The notes under the pieces: generated by a model | The model's database searches: none | What the model saw: only the letters and a program-made list of their open reading frames with translations | Told to the model about the DNA's origin: nothing | Part shown: positions 23,475-34,900 of the stretch, one piece after another | Numbering within the stretch: position 1 is the stretch's first letter | Layout of the letters: every line of letters starts with the position of its first letter | Translations under genes and position numbers: made by a program | Assembly (NCBI GenBank): GCA_029962745.1 | Contig: CM057152.1 | Span: 28,549,361-28,613,360 of the forward strand | DNA: 64,000 bases | Source: Echinometra lucunter | Taxonomy: Eukaryota; Echinodermata; Echinoidea; Camarodonta; Echinometridae | Reading direction: 5' to 3'

Positions 23475-23650
23475 CATTGGAAACTCGGTATGAAGAGATC
23501 TGATATAACAATATTCCTGATATGACAAGGTAAAATTCTGGTCCCAGCTCTTTGTATTTTATTGTTTTTCAACCCTGATATAACGAGATTCCTGCTATAA
23601 CAAGGTAATTTTGATGGTCCCAAGGACCTCGTTATACTGAGTTTCTACTG
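23475..23650. mobile_element. 176-bp Tigger/pogo-like MITE, second copy
   Basis: Same family as 7031-7211 but in the opposite internal orientation. It contains gacctcgttatac, is flanked by TA on both sides, and its termini differ by single bases (CATTGGAAACTCGG, GAGTTTCTACTG). Confidence 0.8.
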
Positions 23651-23948
23651 TATACTTCCACCATGATTTCTATATTTGTCCTAATATGACTACAGTCACA
23701 ATTACACATACAGTCTTTCATAACATCTCAGTTAAGTCACCAAACTGGCTCTAAATCAACTCCAAACTGACCTCATCTCGGCCACACAGGGTAATGTAAG
23801 TTTCGTTCTGTAATATAAGGCTGGTGTTGATCTCGATGTGACTGTGATGCCATGCTAAATCTCCAAACCAGGCTACCTGAAGAACGATGCTTGATGAAGT
23901 GTGCAGGTATGTGTGATATTGACTTTGCCCTGAGAATAAATCCAGGGG

Positions 23949-24256
23949 TTGTTTCATAAAGCTGTTCTTAAAGTTACACATGCCTTCATGAACGACTTGA
24001 ACATGAAGTGCAAATGGGATGCCCAAGGTTTTTCCAGATGTTTTAACAAAGTGTGACTGCAATTCCCATAATCTCAATTAAATTGTAGCAAAAAATATAC
24101 TTTGCAATGAAAATGTTTATAAACAAAATAATACATCTGCATATTTCAACTATTGCTGCTGTGATTTAGATTGATTGAGAATGTCATTTGGCTTGCCATA
24201 TTCAAATTGTTCATAAAGTCATTCGTAACTTTACGAACAGCTTTATGAAACGTCTC
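23949..24256. mobile_element. hairpin MITE with TTTCATAAAGCTG ends
   Basis: gtttcataaagctgttctt at the left and the inverse (gaacagctttatgaaac) at the right bound about 300 bp. A run of C follows at 24257-24284. Confidence 0.65.
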
Positions 24257-24541
24257 TCCCCTCCCCCCCCCCCCCCCCCCCCCCGACTCAATAAATATAA
24301 GAGTATGAATGTGAAAGCAATATTTAAAGAAAAGTCATATTCACCTCACTGGCTGAAATGTGTTGACCATCAATTGTATTTCTTTTATGTATGAGTATAC
24401 TGTTTCATCGTTAATGTAAATTGTCAAACTTGCCAAAAAATGATATGTTCTCGCACAAAGTGTCTTTTGGTGCTTGCTGAACTGAGACAATCTATTTATA
24501 GGTTCACAAATGTTGTAAATGGCAGTACATGTAGTTAAACC

Positions 24542-24912
24542 AAGCCCCATTCCGCCATTTTGTCCAGATCCATTAGAAGGCTGACCTAAGCACCCATCAA
24601 TATTCATGAGCAAAAATGTATAATTCATTTTGTAAGATGATTCCAAGGAGTAGCGTGCGTCTGTGCATGTTTTAAAACATCACGCCCATCAGCTAAAAAC
24701 ATGCGCTATAAATCATTAAATGCACAATCAATGTGCAACAAATGCGCATTAAATCAAAGCATCATAATAAAAGTGATACGCGCAAGAGATATGAATAATG
24801 CAACAATATCGGGTGCTTAGGTAGGCCTTTAAAGAGGTGGGGCCTAATGCCATTGGCGTTATGATATCTGCGTGTGCTGCTTTTCGTCTAGTAAATTTAT
24901 TATATGTCTATG
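24542..24912. mobile_element. 9-bp-TSD nonautonomous DNA transposon, copy 1
   Basis: Flanked by the direct repeat AGTTAAACC (24533-24541 and 24913-24921). Shares about 370 bp with the element at 32577-32961, including gccattttgtccagatcc near the left end, an internal inverted pair (gacctaagcaccc / gggtgcttaggt) and ttcgtctagtaaattt near the right end. A 9-bp target duplication suggests a Mutator-like origin, which is inference. Confidence 0.8.
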
Positions 24913-25081
24913 AGTTAAACCCATTGCTGAGGTGAACGGGATGGTTGATGTATGAAAGCCTACTGGAATGCAAGAATTCAGGTAGTTTATTTATCAATAA
25001 CAGTTAAGAAATATTGTCCTGAGAAAATTTTGAAAGTGTGCTTTACTCCAAGACACAGTTTAGGAGCTAGATAATGATGAG

Positions 25082-25351
25082 CAGTAAATTTCTACCAGTT
25101 GCGTTTAAAAATATCAGAAGTAAAAATGTCAGAGTTCAAAAGCCAGATGTAAAATGCCAGCAGTAAAATTTCAGAGCTATTGCTTGTCTCTTACTGAACA
25201 AACTAGTGGTAAAAATGTCAGAGGTAAACCTGTCAGGTAAAAATGCCAGAGGGAAAATAAAAAGGACTGAGGTAAAATGTCAGGCATTTTTACCTCTGGT
25301 ATTTTTTACCTCTGAATTTTTTTATCTGTGAGATTTTACCTCTGATCTTTG
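25082..25351. repeat. short-motif array that reverses orientation
   Basis: About eight degenerate copies of a motif near ggtaaaaatgtcagag run left to right, then from about 25283 about four copies run as the inverse (ttttacctctg). See findings. Confidence 0.85.
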
Positions 25352-25539
25352 TGAAAAAGAGCTTTTGCCGTATAACTATACATGTATATGGAAAAGTAGT
25401 CAGTTTTATGCCTACACTTTATGAATGATCGAAATTTACAATCTAACTACGCAGTATATGATATGCTTTAAAACTTTGAAGTACCAGATCTCTCATGATA
25501 TGTGTAGATTATTTTAAACCAAAATATGGTTATTGTATG

Positions 25540-25601
<62 letters not shown>

Positions 25602-25620
25602 CCTCCTCTCCTCTCTTCTC
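25540..25620. repeat. (CT)n microsatellite
   Basis: Long CT dinucleotide tract passing into ccctcc-type imperfect repeats. Confidence 0.97.
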
Positions 25621-26989
25621 AATCAATACATCTCTTTCACTCTCTCTCTGGGATGACTAGATGAAAGCATTACATGCAGCCTATGTGTATTACATACTGT
25701 TTTGTTTTTCCCTCTCTATCATTATTCATATCTGTCTTTGTTTTATTCATTATATGAAATAGAGGTAAAATCTGTGTACATATATGAAATATGTTTTCAG
25801 GTACTTATACTTATGGGTGATTTGCTTATTTTTGTCTTTGCAAAGCCTTTTATTTTGTAGGAAATAAAACCTATCTTGGTATACATTAATCATTGCCAAT
25901 TCTGTTTATTGTAAGGAGATTGCAATTACATCTATAATTTGTTTGTTAATTGCCATCTATTGCAATCTAAATGTGATTTGTTGGTCTTGGCTTTGGAATT
26001 TCGGTGTAAAGGTGAAGTTGGGGACCGATTTGGATTTGCAGAAAGTGCACGTCACGTTGTCTTGTTAACACAACCTTTTGTGAATGATAGGCCCTAAATT
26101 CCCGAAAGGTAGGCTGTAACGTTTGTGAAATATGCCTCTCCTGTCTCTGAGATGTCAGGTTCTAGATGACAGTGTTCATAGATTTGCTGCAGTTTTTTCC
26201 ATAAAATGAGGCATAAACCCAGGAGTTCAGGGAATATTATTCTGGGAATGTTGTGTAATGCGATGACATTATGTGAATGTGATCACCTGATGGTTCGAAG
26301 GAAGCAGTAGGGAGGGCATGGAGGCAGTGAGAACATGGAAGTTTGAAGATGTTGATTGAGGGACAGAGCAAGATATAGAGATCGAAAGAAGAGAGAGAGA
26401 TAGAGAGAATTATGGAGAGATCGAGTTTGAGGAAGATGAGAAAGAGCAGAGAAAGAAAAGAAAGATGGAAAGAGAGAGAGAGAGATTGGATCAAAAGCTA
26501 TACTGGAGGAAAGTGGAGTCCATTTTGTTTACTACTCGGGATTAAAATGTTTGTGGGGGGGGCGGGGGGGGGGGGGGGGGGGAGAAGAGATCGAGATGGC
26601 GCTCTACCATATGCACATAACAAATTCTAGGATTCTTTGCAAAACCAGTGAAGGGGAAAAGTTTTAAAAAAGCAAGTGATAAAAGGAACAATAACATGGA
26701 AAGGAAACGGGGAAGAAACTGGTCGCAAGCAATTACATGTTGAATAGAAGAGTATATCTGAGGCCCTGAAGACCGTAAATATGCAATTAAGTTGACCACA
26801 CCCAAAGTTTAGTGGGGACAAAAGCTTATTTACAGACAGAAAGATAATATTTTTCCTGTTACATTCATCACTGAAGGAGTTTTACAACATTAACAAATGA
26901 TGTTGATGAAAAACCAATCATCATTACTGGTTGAGAATGAAATTTGAGGGGCTTCGAAATAGGGCCCCTTGGCCTTCGAAATGGCAAAA

Positions 26990-27070
26990 GGCTCATTACA
27001 TCCGATCCTCATACCGTTGGGGGCGTCATCAACCACCTGCAAAATCCGTGATTTAACTCGGAAGTCGAAG
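26990..27070 (+). promoter_or_regulatory. candidate noncoding first exon of SETD3
   Basis: SETD3 exon 2 has an acceptor at 28321-28322 and starts 31 nt before the ATG, so at least one upstream noncoding exon is needed. A good donor (gaag|gtaagt at 27070) ends a moderately GC-rich stretch with a CGGAAGT (ETS-type) motif just before it. The 5' boundary is unknown. Another donor-like site near 27515 is a competing choice. Confidence 0.35.
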
Positions 27071-28353
27071 GTAAGTGACGATTTTTTCCTCTTTTTCGTT
27101 TTAATTTATTATTATTTCCCATTGTGTAGCTATTTTCAGATCAAGTGAATTTATTTCGCCACCTTTCTTTGCTCTTTATCTATTAGCTATCATTAAAGTG
27201 CTCTGAATATTGTGTCAAACGAACGAGTTCACAATCTTTCTTTGGACTGGTCGCTCCCTGTGTACACTGCCAGTGTACAGCGGAGCGTTTTGATTAGACC
27301 ACCGGGAAGATCCGGGGGAGACACGCCTCCTCGTCCGTGAACATGTTCTTGCTCATTTGGCTTGATAGAAGTAAATTAATATTGAATACTTTGTAACTTT
27401 AGGCGGCCGTGGTAGACCCTTAGTGTTTTTGCAGCATTACCGTGAAATATGTCACCAGTCCATTCACTGCCGTTTATTTCGTCGTTGCTGATGACGGCTT
27501 CTTTCTACTCGCATAACTTCCGTGAGTTACGGTTGTAGATTTACTCAATGCGACTGCGCGCGCACACGCGAGAAGAGAGGTGACAAATTTCACGATAAGG
27601 CCATTTTTGCTTTTGTTTTTTACTTAGTGCAACAAATGAACAAAGATTATTACGTTACGTTACGTTAGCGTTACAAAGATATTTTTTCAAGCGGATGCAG
27701 ACAGGCAGAGGGGCAAATAAGTTATGTAAAGACCTATACTAGATCTAGTATAGGGTCTACTTTATGCCCAACATCAAGGTAAATCAAGGAACTGACCATT
27801 CTTCATGATTTTTCTTTTGACAAATTTGCAAATTTTATGACATTTTCTGAACTAAAAAAGTCAAAGCCAAGGCAAGGACAAGCGAAAGCAAGTTTCATAT
27901 TATGATGGAACATGGTAAAGTACACAAACATTTTGAGCAATGAACTGTTTATTGAGTTTATTCTGAATCAACTTTTTCTTAAGATTTTGCCAATGTTTTT
28001 TTCTTCCTAATCAGAAGAAATTCTTACATTTAACTTTAATGAATTTCATATGCAAGGATCTTTCCTCTTCTCCTTTCCTGAATTTTTTAAAAGAAAATCC
28101 TTTTCCACTTTGTTACTCAAGATCTTATCTGGACATCGCTGTACAGCATCGTCGTTGGACATTGAAAAAATTGTTATGCAAGTCATTGATTTACTTAAAG
28201 TTTCATACAATTCTTTTTAATTTTTGTGATGGGAAAAAGAAAATTTTGCTGAAGTCTATCCAATTGAAATGATGTGACTCTTCAATGACCATTTTGAATT
28301 TGATATTCATTCCCTCTTTCAGTAATCTTCCAGCAAAAAAGTTCAGAAGCGGA

Positions 28354-31300
28354 ATGGGACGAAAAAGCAAGCGGAAGGCCAACCCAGGCCCCGATGAGGT
28401 GTCCAAAGCAGACAGGAAAGAACTAATCAAACTCTGTGGACAAGTTATTGACTGTGAGTAGGGAGATGATTGTGATAACAGTGATGGAAATGGTGACAGG
28501 GTCTGTCACTCTGTGTTCTTACATTTGCCAGCTTCCTCGAGGCCTCCTTTTTGATGTTTTTTTTAATTGTATTCCAGCAGCTGTCATCCTTGCCATATTC
28601 TTCCTCTCCGACCTGTCCGCTGAAGTCGCCCCCAATTCTGTCCTGGGGCACCCACCCCCTTTTTTCTGCTTTCAACAGCTTCAAAAACAAGGGGGTGCAG
28701 GACCCGGGATGCATTTAGTTCCACCTCCCCATGCCCAAACCAGCCTACGCCCTTGCAATACAGGGAAGAGACTGTCAGGATATATTGGAACATACAGAAA
28801 AAAACATGCACATGTGGGTCTACATGTACACTACTGAGTGTACAGAGGTCTGCTGCCGCAGTTTATGAACTCATTTTACGGCTACGAAGGCATTAATGAT
28901 AATTTCATCCTCAGAATTAGCTAATATGATATCAGATTATATCGGAAAATGCACAATAAGTAATTACTAATTACTAATTTTCAACGCTAAAGTTACCGAT
29001 GACAAGTAAGTCTGTCAGACTGGAGAGCTCATGAATATTGATGAGCATTCTGTATCGGAACGCTCATCAATATTCATGTTGCATTTGTTTTGAGCGCGCA
29101 TCCTGCTAATGTGCATTGGCTAGGCAGGCAAGCTGTCATGTTCTCCCGCAGTTTATGAACTCATTTTACGGCTACGAAGGCATTAATGATAATTTCATCC
29201 TCAGAATTAGCTAATATGATATCAGATTATATCGGAAAATGCACAATAAGTAATTACTAATTACTAATTTTCAACGCTAAAGTTACCGATGACAAGTAAG
29301 TCTGTCAGACTGGAGAGCTCATGAATATTGATGAGCATTCTGTATCGGAACGCTCATCAATATTCATGTTGCATTTGTTTTGAGCGCGCATCCTGCTAAT
29401 GTGCATTGGCTAGGCAGGCAAGCTGTCATGTTCTCCCGGCCAGCAGGTACCGGGCTCAATCGGGGTAGCAAGCCAGTGACATTCTGCTGTGCATTTGGCA
29501 GATGTATTTTGAATCAGAATGATCGTGGAGCAAATAAAACTTGTGTTTCATCAGTTCTACCTTTCATAAAGTGACTGAAACCTCATTGTATGTATTATTG
29601 TATGTTCAAAATATTTCAGTAGTTGTTAATTGTGGGAATTTCCATGCGAGTCTCTGAAAAATTTGTAACCTGTCGCTCATAATTTTAAACCTGTCGGCAA
29701 TTTTTAAACATGTCTAGCCAAACGCTAAACCGTCGGCGTTACATGTTAAAAGCCCTTGTGGAAAACCTTGGGTCTGTCATCATTGACAGATCACCTTTTA
29801 ATTTTGTCAGAATTTTCTTTCTTATTAATTATTATTATTATTCTCTTTATTGGCACCCAAAATCTCAGAACTGGCTCGGTTATTTTTTGTCAAATTTTCA
29901 TCAATCATCAGTCCTCAAGAGATCTCGGTTTTCCAATCATTATCATATCTTCATAACGGAATGTCTTTTCTCATTCATATTTGGCATGATGAAAATTCAT
30001 ATCAATCTAAACAATTCCATCTATTTAGATGTGCATGTACGCGTACATCCGTGCGTCAGTGAGCGTGCAAAATTTTAAAATGCTCAATATCACTCGGCTA
30101 TCAGACCAAACGCCATTTCAGGCCGTTTTAAGCATTTCAAAAATTTCCACATATAAGTGCCCGCACGCGCATTTTGCAAGTGCACAAGTCATGAATAACA
30201 TAAAAACGCTGTTTTTTTCACTAGATTTGCAATTCTGAGACTTTTCTTGATAATTTCCATCAAATTAAAATCATTTTCAACTGACCATAAGGTCACGTGT
30301 GCATCAAAGTTCAAAATTTGTGCACGCTTCTTTGGGGCAAATAACATAAAAACATACAAAAACATGCCCCTTTAAAATCCACTATAGCTCATCAGAAAGC
30401 ACCGGGATCCCCATTTTTTAAAACATTTTTTGAAAGCTTATGAGTTGTAGATTTGAATTCATGAATAAAATCTGAGGGTCAAGTGGTCGCAATGTCGCCA
30501 TATTCTCATGTGAGCTCAAAATTTATATTTTTCAGGTATGACGTTATATTTCTTGCCTTTAAACAAGACTATCTTATTGTTGGTCGATTTTCGCCAGGAT
30601 TTCGATATGTTGTAGCTGAGACAATTCTCTATCATTAGGTTGTCCATCCATTTTCATTTTGATAATGGCATCATGGCCTAATTTTATGATATGATATTTT
30701 TCACATTTTGCCTGTATTGTCTATGGGACATGACCTTTTCTTAATTCTTGATTCTACATTGCGTTCTTTTTTGAGCAACAGCTCCGTTAATTCTGCTCAA
30801 TTTTTGCCCAGCTTTGAGTACGATGTAGCTGAGAAAATTCTCTATCGTAAGTGTGCCGTTCATTTTTTAATCAGATATCAGGAACATATTGAAATTTCAA
30901 CTGGAAGATATGATATAGGAATCCCATTTTCCATCTACGTGTTATGTTTATAGGCTATATTCTGGTCTATTGGTAAAGCACTTACCTCACATAAGTGTGC
31001 TATTCATTTTTTAATCAGATGTCGGGAACATACTAAAATTTTAACTGGAAGATATGATATAGGAATCCCATTTTCCATCTACGTGTTATGTGTATGGGCT
31101 ATATTCTGGTCTATTGGTAAAGCACTTGCCTCACATGCTCAAGGTCCCCGGGTTCGAGTCCCGGCGACGGCGAGGTCCTGTCATATTACCATCTTCTTTG
31201 TCTACTTTTACACATACAATAACAAACAATGCAATAAACTGCTTTGTGTCTATTGCAATGCAGTGTAAAGTACTTTATGTACAACCCATTTGCAAATTTG

Positions 31301-31762
31301 ACTCATGAACGTGTATTGAACCTATAGGGTTAACTTTGCATAATACTGCAACATCATATCGTCCTGTTTCTATGAGGTAGTCTCCTTCTCAGACGATTAT
31401 AACTTGATTACGTCATTACCGTATTGCCGTTTTACCTTATTCCCTTATCTTATTAACATCTAACCTTTTAATGCATTACTCAGTTGCTCTTTTACTTTCT
31501 TACTTTCTTACTTAATCACTTCATCTCATTATCTTAATACCTAATTACCTTATTACCATCAAGATCGATGTCATCATTTTGCTTATCATTAATTCCTATC
31601 ATAATTGTCTTTTTTTTTTATGATATGCTTATAGCCAATGACATCACCACTATTAATGTCAAAATGTCATTGAAAAATGAAAATTACGACTGACCACCTA
31701 ATTCAACTTCATGACAAATTACATTATTATCATTCTTATTATTATTATCATTATTATTATTA

Positions 31763-31845
<83 letters not shown>

Positions 31846-31852
31846 GTTATTA

Positions 31853-31905
<53 letters not shown>

Positions 31906-34900
31906 GTTGTTATTATTGTTATTATTATTGTTATTATTATTTTTATTATTATTATTATTATTGTCATTATTATTATTATTATTTAAACTAAATGTTCGTT
32001 TCGTCAAAATATACATGTATGACGATGGGAAGGCACTGTCTCAAACGTTAATACGTCAACAAAGACACCAGTATTTATTGATGGATATTTAAATATCAAG
32101 ACAAAAAGAAAAATGGTCAACTTTATTCACATCATTCTATAATTGCCACTGCAACATGAATACAATATGTAGGACAAGGATAAGCTCATTTCTCTCTTTG
32201 CCTCTTTCAGTGGCTGCTACTCCAAGCCCACCAAACCCTGGTGAGCAATGGGAAGAATTTCTTCTGATCCACAGCCTGATTGAGAAGATACGCAAGAGAC
32301 AGAATGGTGAGTACCTATCAAGAAAATTTGCCCCCAGCCCTGTGAAATTTGCTAATTATAAAAGGATTTTTTAAATTTTGATTTTTTTGATTTTGTATTT
32401 TTGGCATGATAGCAGTGGCAGAGGAACAAAGTCAGCACTCTGACAGAGAAGCACACTTTGAGGCATTCTTCAAGTGGCTCAACGAGCATGGCGTTGCAAC
32501 AGATTCTGTCAGGATTGCCAAGTTTGATGAGGGGTATGGTCTCCAGGCTACGAAAGACATTAAGGTGACTAGGATCAGGCCCTTAAAGCTCCGCCATTTT
32601 GTCCAGATCCATTAGAAGGCCGACCTAAGCACCCATCAATTGTTATGAGCAAAAATGAATAATTCATTTTGTAAGATGATTCCAAAGAGTCACGTGCATT
32701 TGTGCATGTTTTAAAACATCACGCCCATCAGCTAAAAATATGCGCAATGATGCACAATCAATGCGCAACAAATGCGCATTAAATCAAAGTATCATAATAA
32801 AAGTGATACGCGCCACACACGCAGTAGATAGGAATAATGCAACAAAATCGGGTGCTTAGGTCGATCTTCAAATGATCCGAAAGAGGCGGGGCCTAATGCC
32901 ATTCGCGTAATGATATAAGCGCGTGCTGCTTTTCGTCTAGTAAATTTATTATATTTTTATGACTAGGATCATCAATGTTGATTTGATACATCATTAAAAA
33001 CAAAATACCGGTAGCCATTCTACCTTAAATTGTGGCATCTCTGCTGTTGCCTTGTCAACCCTATTTTATTGTAAAGCATTATTTTAAATATGCTAGCCCT
33101 TTTTTTGTGAATCGGTACAGACTATTTTGTCTTTGGTTTGTCTGTCACCCTATGAGGCATATGTTTTAGAAAGTGTCACCATTTCCAAACAAATGCAGTA
33201 TAAAAAATACATATTATGCTCAATTTAAAGTTAAAGTTGATACAAGCAAACGATCACAAATATTGAGATAATCACATAAATGGAAAGCTTTCAACCCCTA
33301 AAATAACAATGAGTGGCAGTCAACCACAGAACAAGTTCAGAATGGTGAATTTAAACAACTAAACTTCACCAAAATCTCGAAGTCAGAAACGCCGGGTAGC
33401 ATGCAGAAACCTAGGTGCTTGGTAGTGGCGTCACGAGGGGGATTGCATGCGCCGGTGGAAAAAAGTGGCAATGATGTGCCTATGTAAAAGTGCATTCTTG
33501 TCAGAGCTTAAATTTCCATTGTACATTCGTAAACAGGATAAAGTGGAAGATTTTCTGTTTTTATTTGAATGAAGAAACACGAAACGACGTAATCCAGTAG
33601 CTGATTTCTTTTTTATATCCTCACAATTTCCTTTTTGTAGAGTTCTAAGGGGAGTTTACTGTCTCGGAAAATGAGGTTCAATCACCATTTTATTGAATCT
33701 GCATGTACGAATAGTAAATGTCAGACGGGTTTCGTTGGTGTGCAGGATCAATTATGTGAATCAGTAATTCCTAGAACTATGATCATACTTATCATTCATA
33801 TGTGTGAATGCCTCAAAAGGATGCAGTACGCCTATAAAAACAGCAAAATATCAAATTTGATACAGAGATTTCAAGCAGCTGACGACGTTGTAGTTGAACG
33901 ATATTCACCCGCGAGTGATGCGGCTCCTGCCTGAATGTTCTTGCAGAGAGCGGATTCTCCACTGGATAGGAAGACCAGCCGCCTACACCTGGCGGTGGAT
34001 TGATGGATATTGCGCTGGCATACATGCAAACGCAAGTACGTACACACCTTGGTACACACACAAATATACACACGCTTGCGCTTTGTTACGAGCGGCCGGA
34101 TTCACTTTCCAGAGCTCGTAATCTCACCAAATTCAACACTCTCCCCCCCCCAAATAATGGTGAAAATATCAACTAATTTCCCATTGTTAGCATGCATATG
34201 TCATAATTCTAAACCAGATAACTGATGTTCACACTATGAACTACAAGGAGAAGGAAAAGAATTGATCACAGAGTTCTGAATTATTTGACTTTTCAGCCTT
34301 TGGAAAAAAAAAGCAGAAATCTTTCTGTCTCTCTGCACATGTTTTGTATGGAACATCCGGGTACATAAATATATGTTCACCCCCTCGTGACGTCACGAAT
34401 AGTGGACAAGTTTCGTGACTGGTTTTGCCGGCTGACTGAGGAGGCTATTTATTGACATTTCAGTTGAGGATATCCAGGAGCCAGAAGATTTTTGTGATTT
34501 GCCATGCGAATAAACAACTTATGAATGACTTATGCTTTGCGTAGATACCAAATTCATGGACATTTTATTGCCTTCTTATATCTACTTTAAGGGTACGAAA
34601 ATTATAGAAGCATCCTTGTGATATAAATCTCTTTCTTTTCCAAACATCCTTAGAACTATTAGTGCCAGGTCATTTGGGTATGTATAAAACAAACGGTGCA
34701 TACATCAGGTTTCAGTTTGTTTGTCACACTATCAACTCCTCAGTCATTTGTTTGTTCTTTACTTTCTTGATAATAAATGCTATTTCTTTTTCTCCCTAGA
34801 TTGATGACGAAATGTTGAACATCCCAAGGAAAGTCATGATGACTGAACACAATGCAGTGGAATCTCCCGTGTTGGGTAAGTTACATGACATTTTTCTTGG

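Larger units (their letters stand above)
21486..26989. other. intergenic, repeat-dense
   Basis: Between the stop of copy B and the proposed SETD3 5' exon I find no gene. It holds the 3' UTR of copy B, two adjoining palindromic elements (22060-23120), a Tigger-like MITE, a hairpin MITE with a C run (23949-24275), a 9-bp-TSD element (24542-24912), a motif-reversal array (25082-25351), a CT microsatellite, a GA-rich stretch (26375-26485) and a G run (26556-26581). Confidence 0.55.

Noticed and set aside
28436..28837. 133-codon open frame overlapping SETD3 exon 2
   Set aside because: It is out of frame with SETD3 and continues into the intron past the gtgagt donor; exon phase supports SETD3 instead.
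31677..32092. Long poly-Ile, poly-Asn, poly-Tyr and poly-Leu reading frames
   Set aside because: All come from the (ATT)n microsatellite read in different frames; no conserved flanking coding sequence.
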